DNA of 64,000 nucleotides from Arthrobacter yangruifuii. Lineage in GTDB: Bacteria; Actinomycetota; Actinomycetes; Actinomycetales; Micrococcaceae. Under the pieces are notes generated by a model, which was not told where the DNA came from, did no database searches, and was given only the letters and a program-made list of their open reading frames with translations. Below, piece after piece: positions 24,960 through 33,981 of the stretch. The DNA lies in the NCBI RefSeq assembly GCF_009192775.1, contig NZ_VTFX01000001.1, positions 62,001 through 126,000 on the forward strand, written 5' to 3'. A program made the position numbers and the translations under genes. The first letter of the stretch is position 1. Each line of letters begins with the position of its first letter.

Positions 24960-26069
24960 TTAGCGGGAGGTCCGGGGGGCGAAAATCCGGGCAATCAGGC
25001 GGGCGCCGAGGTTCAGCAGCATCACCATGATGATCAGGATCAGGGCTGCCGCCCAGGCCCGCTGGGTACTGGGGTCAGTGTTGGTCGGAGAGGTGGGACT
25101 CATCAGCTGCCGGTAGATGAAGGTTGGCAGCGTACTCATCCAGCCCGAAAAGACGTTGAAGTTGATGGTGTTCACGAAGCCCGCGGTGACCAGCAGCGGT
25201 GCGGTTTCACCGATCACGCGGGCGATGGCCAGGGTCACGCCGGAGGCAATACCGGAAATTGCCGTGGGGACAACCACCTTCAGGATGGTCCGCCATTTAC
25301 GCACGCCCAGGGCGTAGGAGGCCTCCCGGAGCTCGTTGGGCACAATTTTGAGCATCTCCTCGGTGGAGCGGACCACCACCGGGATCATCAGCACGGACAG
25401 GGCCACGGCGGCAACGAAGCCGGTGCGGGTGCCGGGCCCGAAAACCAGGCCGAAGAACGCGGCGGCAAACAGGCCGGCCACGATCGACGGAATGCCGGTC
25501 ATCACGTCAACGAAGAACGTGATGGCCCGCGAAAGCGTTCCGCCGCGGCTGTATTCCACCAGGTACACGGCGGCCAGCAGGCCCACCGGCACCGAGATGA
25601 CAGTGGCCCAGAAGGTGATCAGCAAGGTGCCGACAATGCCGTGGTAGGCGCCGCCGAGCACCGCCGTCCCGTTCTCCGCCGTGGCGTTGTCCACGGCACC
25701 GGTCATGCCGCCCATGGAGGTCAGCAGGAAATCCGGGCTGAGGCCGGGCAGGCCGCGGACCAGGACGGTAAAGATCACCGATACCAGGGGAAGCAGTGCC
25801 AGCAGGAACGCCCCGCAGACCAGGTTCGTGGCCAGACGGTCCACGGCGTGCCGCCGGCCCTCGACAATCCAGGTGGCCACCGTGCCGCCGATGACGAAGA
25901 GCACGGCGGTGAAGATGGCGAAGGCCGCCACGGAGAAACCGATAAGGGCGGACAGCGCCGCACCCAGGACCAGCGCCGCAGCCAGGATGATCCACGGCGT
26001 ATAGCGGGGCAGCCTGTTCTTGGTCAGCAGGGATCCGGGACGGGTAAGGGCGGAGGTGGTATCGAGCAT
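24960..26069 (-). CDS. pstA: Phosphate ABC transporter permease PstA
   Basis: A 369-residue permease with about eight hydrophobic segments. The DUF-like N-terminal pair of helices is longer than in E. coli PstA, as usual in actinobacteria. The coupling (EAA-loop) region reads ELREASYALGVRKWRTILKVVVP. Its ATG overlaps the pstC stop by one base (TGATG on the minus strand), and pstB follows 24 bases downstream. Confidence 0.95.
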   Translation of the reverse strand: MLDTTSALTRPGSLLTKNRLPRYTPWIILAAALVLGAALSALIGFSVAAFAIFTAVLFVIGGTVATWIVEGRRHAVDRLATNLVCGAFLLALLPLVSVIFTVLVRGLPGLSPDFLLTSMGGMTGAVDNATAENGTAVLGGAYHGIVGTLLITFWATVISVPVGLLAAVYLVEYSRGGTLSRAITFFVDVMTGIPSIVAGLFAAAFFGLVFGPGTRTGFVAAVALSVLMIPVVVRSTEEMLKIVPNELREASYALGVRKWRTILKVVVPTAISGIASGVTLAIARVIGETAPLLVTAGFVNTINFNVFSGWMSTLPTFIYRQLMSPTSPTNTDPSTQRAWAAALILIIMVMLLNLGARLIARIFAPRTSR

Positions 26070-26998
26070 CAGTTGGCTCCCGAGAATTCTTTGTGGCGGC
26101 TGATGATCCAGCGGGCAATCACGTTGACCGCCAGCGTGATCAGGAACAGCACGAGTCCTGCGGCAATCAGTTCCGAAAGCCGGAGTCCGAACGCTTCAGG
26201 GAAGTTCAGGGCGATCTCGGCGGCGATGGTCTGGTTGCCCGGCCGGATCAGGCTGGCGATCAGGCCGCCCGAGGAAAGCACCAGCGCGACCGCCATGGTT
26301 TCGCCCAGTGCGCGGCCGAGCCCCAGCATGACGGCGCTGACGACGCCGGGCCGGGCGAACGGGAAAACCGCCATCCGGATCATTTCCCAGCGGGTGGCGC
26401 CCATGGCCAGTGCTGCTTCCTCGTGCAGTTTGGGTGTCTGCAGGAAGATCTCCCGGGTGAGGGAGGTGATGATCGGCAGCACCATCACGGAGAGCACAAT
26501 GCCCGCGGTCAGCATGGTCTTGCCGGTCTGGCTGGCAGGGCCGGCAAAAATCGGGATCCAGCCGGCGTGGTCGGCCAGCCAGTTGTAAGGGCCCACCAGT
26601 GCCGGGGCCAGCACCGTCATACCCCAGGCACCGTAGACCACCGACGGAATAGCCGCCAGCAGGTCCACCAGGTATCCCAGCCCCTGCGCCAGCCGGCGCG
26701 GGGCATAGTGCGAGATAAACAGGGCGACGCCGATGCCCACCGGTGTGGCGATCACCAGCGCGATGACGGCGGCAATCACCGTTCCAATGACCAGGGGCAG
26801 GATGTACTGCCCGAACCCGCCGCCGGAGATGTCCGCAGGGTCTGCCAGAAACGTCGGCAGCGCCTGCCACATGAGGAAAACCGCCACACAGAACAGGACG
26901 AAGAGAATCAGGCACCCGGCAGTCACCGCAACGCCGGAGAAGATCTTGTCTCCGGCGCGGCCGGTGCCGCTTTCTCCCGTTATGGACTTGCTGGACAC
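26069..26998 (-). CDS. pstC: Phosphate ABC transporter permease PstC
   Basis: A 309-residue inner-membrane permease, partner of PstA, with six helices. The coupling loop reads LHEEAALAMGATRWEMIRMAVFP. The GTG start has GAAGGG six bases upstream. A strong hairpin lies between pstS and this gene, so the permease and ATPase genes are probably expressed at a lower level than the binding protein. Confidence 0.95.
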   Translation of the reverse strand: MSSKSITGESGTGRAGDKIFSGVAVTAGCLILFVLFCVAVFLMWQALPTFLADPADISGGGFGQYILPLVIGTVIAAVIALVIATPVGIGVALFISHYAPRRLAQGLGYLVDLLAAIPSVVYGAWGMTVLAPALVGPYNWLADHAGWIPIFAGPASQTGKTMLTAGIVLSVMVLPIITSLTREIFLQTPKLHEEAALAMGATRWEMIRMAVFPFARPGVVSAVMLGLGRALGETMAVALVLSSGGLIASLIRPGNQTIAAEIALNFPEAFGLRLSELIAAGLVLFLITLAVNVIARWIISRHKEFSGAN

Positions 26999-27066
26999 TG
27001 CTCAACCCTTCGAAATGCGTTGGTGCAGACTCTTTATCAGTGTAGGTACTCCGCCTTGGAGCGGCC

Positions 27067-27103
27067 CCTGCCCTCCCCCGCTTCGAAGGCGGGAGAGGGC
27101 AGG
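27067..27103 (-). terminator. Stem-loop between pstS and pstC (attenuator candidate)
   Basis: CCTGCCCTCCCCCGC pairs with GCGGGAGAGGGCAGG with one mismatch around TTCGAAG. It starts 10 bases after the pstS stop on the minus strand, with no strong T-tract. Partial termination or 3-prime protection of pstS mRNA would explain excess binding protein over permease. Confidence 0.75.
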
Positions 27104-27112
27104 ATGGGCACG

Positions 27113-28234
27113 TTACGAACGCACCTTGATCGATTCCAGCGCTGTTTCCGCCTTGGAGCGCAGGGCATCCGAGAGCGGCGCGCTGCCCGCGGCGTCCGAC
27201 GCGGCCGCCTGGCCTTCTTCGCTGACCACGTAGTTGCCGAACGCGCGGACCAGGTCCACTGTCTGCTGGTCCTCGTAGCTGGTGCAGAAGACGTGGTAGC
27301 TCACCAGCACCACGGGATAGGCACCGGATTCCGCCGTGTCGCGGTCCAGGTCCATGGCCATGTCCCCTTCGGGACGGCCTTCCCCGCCCGCCGGCGTGGA
27401 GGATTCGACGGCGAGTGCGGCGGCGTCGGCGCTGAACGGTACGTAGGCATCGCCCACCTTCACGCTGACCTTGCCCAGGGAGCCGACTGCCGACGCGTCG
27501 GCATAGGTGATGCCGCCCACGGTGGAGGTCACCGTGGAAATAACGCCGCCGGTACCGGAGGCACTCTCCCCGTTCGGCAGCTCGGCCGGCCATTCACCTG
27601 ATGCCTTATCCGTCCACTTTTCGGGTGCTGCTTCGGCCAGGTATTCGGTGAAGTTCTTGGTGGTGCCCGATTCGTCTCCCCGGTGTACCGCCGTGATGGC
27701 GGTGTCCGGCAACTCCGCTGCTTCGTTCTGCGCGGCGATGGCCGGGTCATTCCACGTGCTGACCTCGCCGCGGAAAATCGCTGCGATGGTCTCTGCATCG
27801 AGGTTCAGGTCCGTTATGCCGGGCAGATTGAAGGCCACGGCGATCGGTGAGATGTAGACGGGAACGTGGATGGCGCCGTCGGGTCCGCAGACCTCCGCGG
27901 CCGCAGCGGTTTCCTCTTCATCAAGGTAGGCGTCGGACCCGGCGAACTGGACGCCGCCGGCCAGCAGCGCTTCCCGGCCTGCGCCCGAACCGTCCGGTGA
28001 ATACTGCACCGATGCTTCCGGATTGGCGGTACCGAAGCCCGCGATCCAGGCCTGCATGGCCGCATCCTGGGAGGAGGCGCCGGCACCGGAAAGCGTGCCC
28101 GTGACGGAGCTTTCCGAACTCCCCGCAGCCGGGGCCGCGGAGGGTGCAGCGCTGTCCGTGCCGCAGGCGGCCAGGCCGAGGGCGGCAGCAAGTGAAACTG
28201 AAAGTACGGATACAGCGCGGTTCAAAACCTTCAC
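27113..28234 (-). CDS. pstS: Phosphate-binding lipoprotein PstS
   Basis: The 373-residue periplasm-equivalent phosphate receptor, anchored to the outer face of the membrane by a lipid. The signal peptide ends in a lipobox LAAC at about residues 19-22 (KVLNRAVSVLSVSLAAALGL before it). The mature start is Ser/Ala-rich. Phosphate-contact motifs are visible: GAGASSQDAAMQAWI, the GSDAYLDEEE stretch and HRGDESGTTKNFTEYL. The GTG start at 28234 has GAAAGGGAC upstream. It is preceded by a PHO box, as expected for the first gene of the pst operon. Confidence 0.96.
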   Translation of the reverse strand: MKVLNRAVSVLSVSLAAALGLAACGTDSAAPSAAPAAGSSESSVTGTLSGAGASSQDAAMQAWIAGFGTANPEASVQYSPDGSGAGREALLAGGVQFAGSDAYLDEEETAAAAEVCGPDGAIHVPVYISPIAVAFNLPGITDLNLDAETIAAIFRGEVSTWNDPAIAAQNEAAELPDTAITAVHRGDESGTTKNFTEYLAEAAPEKWTDKASGEWPAELPNGESASGTGGVISTVTSTVGGITYADASAVGSLGKVSVKVGDAYVPFSADAAALAVESSTPAGGEGRPEGDMAMDLDRDTAESGAYPVVLVSYHVFCTSYEDQQTVDLVRAFGNYVVSEEGQAAASDAAGSAPLSDALRSKAETALESIKVRS

Positions 28235-28346
28235 TATCGTGTCCCTTTCGAAGGGTTCATTCGGCGCGGGTGCGCCGGGAAGCTGATTGCGGAAAAGCAG
28301 TCGAGCACGCGGAACCTCCAACACGTTCCTCTCCAAGGGTGGCGAA

Positions 28347-28368
28347 GCAAGGTGAACGGAAAGTTAAC
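28347..28368 (-). promoter_or_regulatory. PHO box upstream of pstS
   Basis: Read on the minus strand: GTTAACTTTCC followed by GTTCACCTTGC, two 11-base direct repeats in register. Streptomyces PhoP binds pairs of GTTCACC-N4 units with exactly this 11-base period. It lies about 115 bases before the pstS start, so activation of pst by PhoP under phosphate limitation is a strong inference. Confidence 0.82.
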
Positions 28369-28453
28369 GCCCGCCGGGCAGGCGAAGAACATCCGTTGCC
28401 ACCGAATGTAATGCCGGATACATGTTGCCCTCGGCTCCCCCTAGACTGGTTCC

Positions 28454-29584
28454 ATGCCCCAACGCAGCTCCTTCGCCAAAAGCCGGGGTTTCCTGCAGAA
28501 CCGGGCCCGCGTAGGGCTGCAGCGCAGCCGCAATTCCGTGGTGCCGGCACTGCAAATGACCATCTGCGCCGTCGGAGCGTACGCCTTTGCCGAGTACGTG
28601 CTCGGGCACGAGGGCCCGCTGTTCGCCGCGACGGCCGCCCTGATTTCCCTGGGGTTCTCCCGGGAACCACGGACCCGCCGGGTGCTGGAAGTGGGAATCG
28701 GCTGCACGCTGGGCATCACCATTGGCGAAATCCTGCTCACCCTGCTGGGTAACGGTCTTGCCCAGGCCGCCGTCGTCCTTTTTATCTCGGTGATGCTGGC
28801 CCGCTTTTTGGACCGCGGTGTCATTTTTACGACCCAGCTGGGGCTGCAGTCCCTGCTGGTGGTCCTTCTTCCCGCCCCGGACGGGGGTGCCTTCACCCGC
28901 AGCCTGGATGCCATTGTCGGCGGCGTCTTTGCCCTGGTGGTGACCATGCTGGCGCCGCGGGATCCGCGCCGGGAGCCGAAGTCCAATGTCCGCGAGCTCC
29001 TGTACGAACTTTCCGCCGTGCTGCGCCAGTGTTCCGATGCCATCGCCAAAAGTGATTCCACCATCGCCTGGCATGCCCTGGTCCGGGCGCGCAACACGCA
29101 GCCCCAGCTGGACACCCTGGCCCGCAGCGTCCGGGACGCACGGGAGGTGGCCCGGATCTCCCCCGCGTACCGCCGGTACCTTGCGGAACTGGGGGATCTG
29201 CGCGGTTCCATCGGCTACCTGGATCTTGCGGTGCGCAACAGCCGGGTCCTGGCCCGCCGCACGACGTCGGTCATCAACCATGCCTCGCTGGGCGACGAGG
29301 CCATCGAGAGTGTGTCGGAAGTCCTCACCGAGACGGCCGACGCCGTGGACATCCTTGCCCGCGCACTCGGCGGCGGTGAAGGGCCGGACACCCGGCTGCG
29401 GCACCTGCGCCAGGCGCGCAACGAGCTGGCGGCGGTCGGGTCCCGCCTGCATCCCACGTCGCTGGGCATCACGAACCTGCAGGGTGACGCGCTGATCATG
29501 CTCTTCCGCCCCCTGGTGGTGGACCTGCTCGAATCGACCGGCCTCACCCATGAAGAAGCAGTGACCTACCTGTCGGAGATCTGA
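28454..29584 (+). CDS. FUSC-family (aromatic acid exporter-like) membrane protein
   Basis: A 376-residue protein. Residues about 25-165 contain the FUSC membrane half: LQMTICAVGAYAFAEYVLG, ALISLGFSREPRTRRVLEV, GCTLGITIGEILLTLLG, VVLFISVMLARFL and IVGGVFALVVTMLAP. The remaining 200 residues are a cytoplasmic helical domain. The SREPRTRRV loop is typical. Members include the p-hydroxybenzoate efflux protein AaeB, but the substrate here is not known. The divergent spacer with pstS is 219 bases and also holds the PHO box. Confidence 0.82.
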   Translation: MPQRSSFAKSRGFLQNRARVGLQRSRNSVVPALQMTICAVGAYAFAEYVLGHEGPLFAATAALISLGFSREPRTRRVLEVGIGCTLGITIGEILLTLLGNGLAQAAVVLFISVMLARFLDRGVIFTTQLGLQSLLVVLLPAPDGGAFTRSLDAIVGGVFALVVTMLAPRDPRREPKSNVRELLYELSAVLRQCSDAIAKSDSTIAWHALVRARNTQPQLDTLARSVRDAREVARISPAYRRYLAELGDLRGSIGYLDLAVRNSRVLARRTTSVINHASLGDEAIESVSEVLTETADAVDILARALGGGEGPDTRLRHLRQARNELAAVGSRLHPTSLGITNLQGDALIMLFRPLVVDLLESTGLTHEEAVTYLSEI

Positions 29585-29630
29585 GCCCGGCCGCAGACGC
29601 AGTGTCAGTGCCCCGGGATAGCCTGATTCC

Positions 29631-30998
29631 ATGGCAACAAAGACTGCACGGCCCAAGACCGCCAACTACCGCTGCTCGGAATGCGGCTGGACCACGGCCA
29701 AATGGGTGGGACGCTGCGGCGAGTGCCAGGCGTGGGGCACGGTGGAGGAATCCGGTGAAGTCCTGGCCCGCACCACTGCCGCCACGGTGGTGGCCCGCCC
29801 CGCGCTGCGGATCGGCGAGGTTGATGCCACCACCGCCGCCTACCAGGCCACCGGAGTAGGTGAACTGGACCGTGTCCTGGGCGGCGGACTGGTGCCGGGC
29901 GCGGTGATCCTGCTGGCCGGTGAGCCCGGCGTCGGCAAGTCCACCCTGCTCCTGGACGTGGCCGCGCGCGTGGCGGGGGCAGGGCGCGACGTTCTCTACG
30001 TCACCGGGGAGGAATCCACGGCCCAGGTGAAGCTGCGCGCCGAGCGCATCGGTGCTGTCTCGGAGAACCTCTACCTCAGCGCGGAAACGGATCTGGGCCA
30101 GGCGCTGGGACAGGTGGAGCAGGTCTCCCCCGGGCTGCTGATAGTGGATTCGGTCCAGACCCTGAGCAGCACCGCGGTGGACGGCAGCGCCGGCGGCGTC
30201 AGCCAGGTCCGCGAGGTGGCCGCCTCCCTGATCAACGCCGCCAAGACCCGGAACATGACCACCCTGCTGGTTGGCCACGTCACCAAGGACGGTTCCATTG
30301 CCGGCCCCCGGCTGCTGGAACACCTGGTGGATGTGGTGTGCCAGTTCGACGGTGACAGGCACTCGAGGCTGCGCCTGCTGCGTGCGGTCAAGAACCGCTA
30401 CGGACCGACGGACGAGGTGGGCTGTTTCGACCTGACCGAAGACGGCATCGAAGGCCTTGCCGATCCGAGCGGACTTTTCGTCTCGCGCACCAAGGACCCC
30501 GTCTCAGGTACGTGCATCACCGTCACCCTCGAAGGCAAGCGTCCGCTGGTGGCCGAGGTGCAGTCCCTGGTGGCGGAAACAGGTAATGCCCAGGCCAGGC
30601 GTGCCACCAGCGGAGTGGACGCTTCCCGGGTGGCCATGCTGCTGGCAGTCCTGCAGCAGCGCGCCTCCATGAGCCTGGCCAAGGATGACAGCTATGTCTC
30701 CACGGTGGGCGGCGTGAAACTGAGCGAGCCTGCCACGGACCTGGCGGTGGCGCTGGCGGTGGCCTCCGCGAAAATGAACAAACCGCTGCCGGCCCAGCTC
30801 ATTGCCTTCGGCGAGGTTGGACTGGCGGGGGAGGTTCGTCCGGTGCCCGGCATCGGACGAAGAATCACTGAGGCTGAGCGCCTGGGCTTTACCCACGCGG
30901 TGGTTCCGGCGTCTCCCAACGGGCCGGGAAATGTCCCGCCCGGCTTCAAGGTCCGCGAAGTCTCCACCCTTGCCGAGGCCCTGGAGCTGCTCTTCTGA
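29631..30998 (+). CDS. radA: DNA repair protein RadA
   Basis: A 455-residue RecA-like helicase that drives branch migration in recombination repair. Domains in order: a four-cysteine zinc finger (Cys15, 18, 29, 32), a RecA core with Walker A GEPGVGKST at 97-105, the RadA-specific KNRYGPTDEVG motif about residue 255, and a Lon-like C-terminal domain from about 290. It stands 190 bases before disA; this radA-disA neighbourhood is common in Gram-positive bacteria, where RadA and DisA interact. Confidence 0.96.
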   Translation: MATKTARPKTANYRCSECGWTTAKWVGRCGECQAWGTVEESGEVLARTTAATVVARPALRIGEVDATTAAYQATGVGELDRVLGGGLVPGAVILLAGEPGVGKSTLLLDVAARVAGAGRDVLYVTGEESTAQVKLRAERIGAVSENLYLSAETDLGQALGQVEQVSPGLLIVDSVQTLSSTAVDGSAGGVSQVREVAASLINAAKTRNMTTLLVGHVTKDGSIAGPRLLEHLVDVVCQFDGDRHSRLRLLRAVKNRYGPTDEVGCFDLTEDGIEGLADPSGLFVSRTKDPVSGTCITVTLEGKRPLVAEVQSLVAETGNAQARRATSGVDASRVAMLLAVLQQRASMSLAKDDSYVSTVGGVKLSEPATDLAVALAVASAKMNKPLPAQLIAFGEVGLAGEVRPVPGIGRRITEAERLGFTHAVVPASPNGPGNVPPGFKVREVSTLAEALELLF

Positions 30999-31140
30999 CA
31001 CTGCCGGCCGGCAGCCAGGGACCTTCGGCTGAGGAGTGCCGCGGGCGGAACCGCAGCCCCCTGCATGCCGCGCCGGGGCGCGGACGTGCCGTGCTTCACG
31101 CGTGCGGGAGTGTACCTGTTTCTCGCACTAGTATTAGGAC

Positions 31141-31156
31141 GGGCTAGCTCTAGCCC
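31141..31156 (+). promoter_or_regulatory. 16-bp palindrome before disA (operator candidate)
   Basis: GGGCTAG-CT-CTAGCCC is a perfect inverted repeat 35 bases before the disA ATG, just after a TATTAG (31132-31137) that could serve as -10. The site would therefore overlap the transcription start. It is too short for a terminator and has no T-tract. Confidence 0.45.
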
Positions 31157-31191
31157 GGATCATCCAGGCCCCTGGCCGGAAGGAAGTGACC

Positions 31192-32268
31192 ATGGCCCGC
31201 AGTCCCGAAGACGCGCTGAAAGCAACGTTGGCGCGCGTAGCACCCGGGACCGAGCTCCGTGATGGACTCGAGCGCATCCTGCGGGGCCGCACCGGCGCCC
31301 TGATCGTCCTGGGCTTTGACCGTGCGGTGGACGCCATCTGTTCCGGCGGCTTCGACATCGGCATCGATTTCTCCCCGACCCGGCTCCGCGAGCTGGCGAA
31401 AATGGACGGCGCAATAGTCTGTGACCGCGATGCCAGCAACATCCTGCGGGCAGCCGTCCAGCTGGTCCCTGACCACACCATCGAAACGCACGAATCGGGC
31501 ACCCGGCACCGGACGGCCGAGCGGGTCGCCATCCAGACCGGCTTCCCTGTTATTTCCGTCAGCCAGTCCATGCGGATTATCCAGCTTTACGTGGGCGGAC
31601 TGCGCCACGTCCTGGAAGGATCCGAGCCGGTGATGGCGCGTGCCAACCAGGCCTTGGCAACCTTGGAGCGCTACCGTGCGCGGCTGGACCAGGTCACGAA
31701 TTCCCTGTCCGCACTCGAAATCGAAGCCATGGTGACGGTCCGCGACGTAGCGATAACCCTGCAACGCCAGGAGATGGTCCGCCGGATTGCCGAGGAAATC
31801 TCCCAGTACGTCCTCGAGCTCGGAGTGGACGGCCGCCTGCTCTCCCTTCAGCTGGAAGAACTGACCACCGGCCTTGGACCGGGCAGCGAGATGATTCTGC
31901 GCGACTATGCCGATGTGCATGACGGCAAGCTCAATGTCGAGGAGCAGGTTGCCACGCTGCAGAACATGAGTTCGTCGGAAATGGTGGACCCGAGCAAGAT
32001 CGCGGCCGTGATGGGGATCCAGCCCGGCCAGGATTCCCTCGAAGCCGTGGTGCAGCCTCGCGGCTACCGGCTCCTCAGCAATATCAAATCCGTTCCCCCG
32101 GCTGTCTCGAACCGCCTGGTGGACCACTTCGGCGGCCTGCAGAACCTCATGGCCGCAAACATTGATGACCTGATGACCGTCGACGGCATCGGGGAGCAGC
32201 GCGCCCGTACCGTCCGTGAAGGCTTGTCACGGATCGCTGAAACAAGCCTTCTCGACCGGTTTATGTAG
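31192..32268 (+). CDS. disA: DNA integrity scanning protein DisA (diadenylate cyclase)
   Basis: A 358-residue enzyme that condenses two ATP into c-di-AMP and pauses at branched DNA. The DAC domain fills residues 1-145 with the catalytic MDGAIV (DGA at 72-74) and TRHRTAE (RHR at 105-107). A helical linker follows, and the C-terminal helix-hairpin-helix DNA-binding part (NIDDLMTVDGIGEQRARTV) ends the protein. The ATG at 31192 is better placed after GGAAGGAAG than the GTG six bases earlier. It converges with a secreted-protein gene two bases on. Confidence 0.97.
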   Translation: MARSPEDALKATLARVAPGTELRDGLERILRGRTGALIVLGFDRAVDAICSGGFDIGIDFSPTRLRELAKMDGAIVCDRDASNILRAAVQLVPDHTIETHESGTRHRTAERVAIQTGFPVISVSQSMRIIQLYVGGLRHVLEGSEPVMARANQALATLERYRARLDQVTNSLSALEIEAMVTVRDVAITLQRQEMVRRIAEEISQYVLELGVDGRLLSLQLEELTTGLGPGSEMILRDYADVHDGKLNVEEQVATLQNMSSSEMVDPSKIAAVMGIQPGQDSLEAVVQPRGYRLLSNIKSVPPAVSNRLVDHFGGLQNLMAANIDDLMTVDGIGEQRARTVREGLSRIAETSLLDRFM

Positions 32269-32270
32269 GA

Positions 32271-32945
32271 CTATTCCAGTTCGAAGACGGCTGCTTCACT
32301 CCGGGTTTCGCCGAGCCTGGCAGTGAACACGTAATAGCCGGGGTTCGGGGTGGAAGCCACGGCAGCGCAGCCCGGTGCCGACCGGTGCCGCTCCCAGGTG
32401 AAGTTGGCCGTCTCCGACGCCCCCGGCTCCACCGTCTTGAGGTAATCATTGCCGGCTTCCTGGCAGTCCGCCGAGGAGAAGATCCGGTCCGATCCGCTGG
32501 CCACCAGGAATTCCATCTGGGATGTGCCCACGTTGATTTCGCAGGCGGATTTGCCGGTGTTGGTGACGGTGAGGATCAGCACGGGTGCCGTTCCGGCCGG
32601 GTAGGTCCCGGCGTCGGTTGCCGCAGTCACCGACACTGCGTCCGGACGGCAGGCCGTTCCGGTGGATTTTTCCGCGGGTTTCGGCGCGGGTGCAGGAGTT
32701 TTCGCCTCGGGGGCAGGGGTGGCCGCCGCCGAGGTGAGGGTGGGAGCCGGAACGGTGGCTTCGGCCACGGCCCGCTCCTCGGGTGCGAGGGCGCGGACCA
32801 CGCCGAAGACAGCGAAGCCGAGTCCCGCGAGCAGCAGCAGGGCAAGGAGTGCGGCAACGATCCTCCGCCGCCGGTACACGGCGGGGCTTGGGCGCCGCGG
32901 ACCGGGCGGGCCTCCGGCCGGCTGCTGTTTTCCCATCCCGTTCAT
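32271..32945 (-). CDS. Membrane-anchored extracellular protein of unknown function
   Basis: A 224-residue protein: a Pro/Arg-rich cytoplasmic tail, one membrane helix (IVAALLALLLLAGLGFAVFGV, about residues 29-49), a Pro/Ala-rich linker to about 95, then a globular extracellular domain. The domain has an immunoglobulin-like pattern of beta strands (AGTAPVLILTVTNTGKSACEI is one edge) and four cysteines that probably form disulfides. Small actinobacterial proteins of this build are widespread but unnamed. It is divergent from mutY. Confidence 0.62.
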   Translation of the reverse strand: MNGMGKQQPAGGPPGPRRPSPAVYRRRRIVAALLALLLLAGLGFAVFGVVRALAPEERAVAEATVPAPTLTSAAATPAPEAKTPAPAPKPAEKSTGTACRPDAVSVTAATDAGTYPAGTAPVLILTVTNTGKSACEINVGTSQMEFLVASGSDRIFSSADCQEAGNDYLKTVEPGASETANFTWERHRSAPGCAAVASTPNPGYYVFTARLGETRSEAAVFELE

Positions 32946-33027
32946 GGTTCAAGGCTAGGGAACGCGGCCTCGATTACGGAGCGCACCACGCCGGTTAGTA
33001 GAGTATTGCTGGTCAAGGGAGTGGGAG

Positions 33028-33969
33028 ATGGATTCACAGGCGGAGGAACTGCACCGTCGCATCACCGGGTGGTTCGCCGGCAATGCCCGCGACCTCCCGT
33101 GGCGGGATGCAGACCGCACACCCTGGGGTGTGCTGGTCAGTGAGATCATGCTCCAGCAGACGCCCGTAGTGCGCGTCCTGCCCGTCTGGGCCGCCTGGCT
33201 GCAGCGGTGGCCGACGCCGGCCGGGCTGGCGTTGGAACCCAGCGGTGAGGCCGTCCGGGCCTGGGGCAGGCTTGGTTATCCCCGGCGGGCACTGCGCCTG
33301 CACGCCGCAGCGAAGGCCATTGTGGACGAGTTCGGCGGCGAGGTTCCCTCCACCTACCCGGAACTGCTGCGGCTGCCGGGCGTCGGTGACTATACCGCCG
33401 CAGCCGTGGCCGCGTTTGCCTTCGGCCGGCGGGAAACGGTGGTGGACACCAACATCCGGCGCGTCCATGCCCGCGCCGTGACCGGCAATGCCCTGCCCTC
33501 GCCCTCCCTGACGGCTGCGGAAATGCGGCTCGCTGCGTCCTTGCTGCCGGCGGATACGACGGATTCCGTGGCCTGGAACGCGTCGGTCATGGAGCTGGGC
33601 GCCGTGGTGTGCACGGCACGGAGCCCCAAGTGCGGGCAGTGTCCGATACTGGACCGCTGCGCCTGGGTGGCCGCAGGCAGGCCGGAACCGCACTACACCG
33701 CCAAGGGGCAGGCCTGGGCCGGAACGGACCGTCAGGTCCGCGGGGCCATGATGGCGGTGCTGCGCTCCGCTGACGGACCGGTCCGCCGGGACCTGCTGCT
33801 GCACGCGCCGGTGGATCTGGGCTCCCCGCAGCTGGCCGCCGAGGTGGACCCCGTGACCGCCCTGCACCGGCTGCAGGCGCCGCAGGAACAGATGGAACGC
33901 GCCCTGGCCGGCCTCATTGCGGACCGGCTGGCCGCGGAAGACGCCAACGGAGTCTCGCTGCCGCTGTGA
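33028..33969 (+). CDS. mutY: A/G-specific adenine DNA glycosylase
   Basis: A 313-residue base-excision enzyme that removes adenine paired with 8-oxoguanine. The catalytic glutamate lies in SEIMLQQTPV (Glu39). The helix-hairpin-helix LPGVGDYTAAA (116-126) is followed by the essential Asp140 in VVDTNIRRV. A 4Fe-4S cluster is bound by Cys195, 202, 205 and 211 (C-X6-C-X2-C-X5-C). The C-terminal MutT-like 8-oxoG recognition domain is shorter than in E. coli, as often in actinobacteria. It converges with dhaM. Confidence 0.95.
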   Translation: MDSQAEELHRRITGWFAGNARDLPWRDADRTPWGVLVSEIMLQQTPVVRVLPVWAAWLQRWPTPAGLALEPSGEAVRAWGRLGYPRRALRLHAAAKAIVDEFGGEVPSTYPELLRLPGVGDYTAAAVAAFAFGRRETVVDTNIRRVHARAVTGNALPSPSLTAAEMRLAASLLPADTTDSVAWNASVMELGAVVCTARSPKCGQCPILDRCAWVAAGRPEPHYTAKGQAWAGTDRQVRGAMMAVLRSADGPVRRDLLLHAPVDLGSPQLAAEVDPVTALHRLQAPQEQMERALAGLIADRLAAEDANGVSLPL

Positions 33970-33981
33970 CCGCCGGCGAGG

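Noticed and set aside
24318-26588. A 756-codon open frame on the plus strand
   Set aside because: It lies opposite pstB, pstA and pstC, which have full family motifs. Its translation is repetitive Gly/His/Gln/Arg sequence typical of antisense frames in GC-rich coding DNA.
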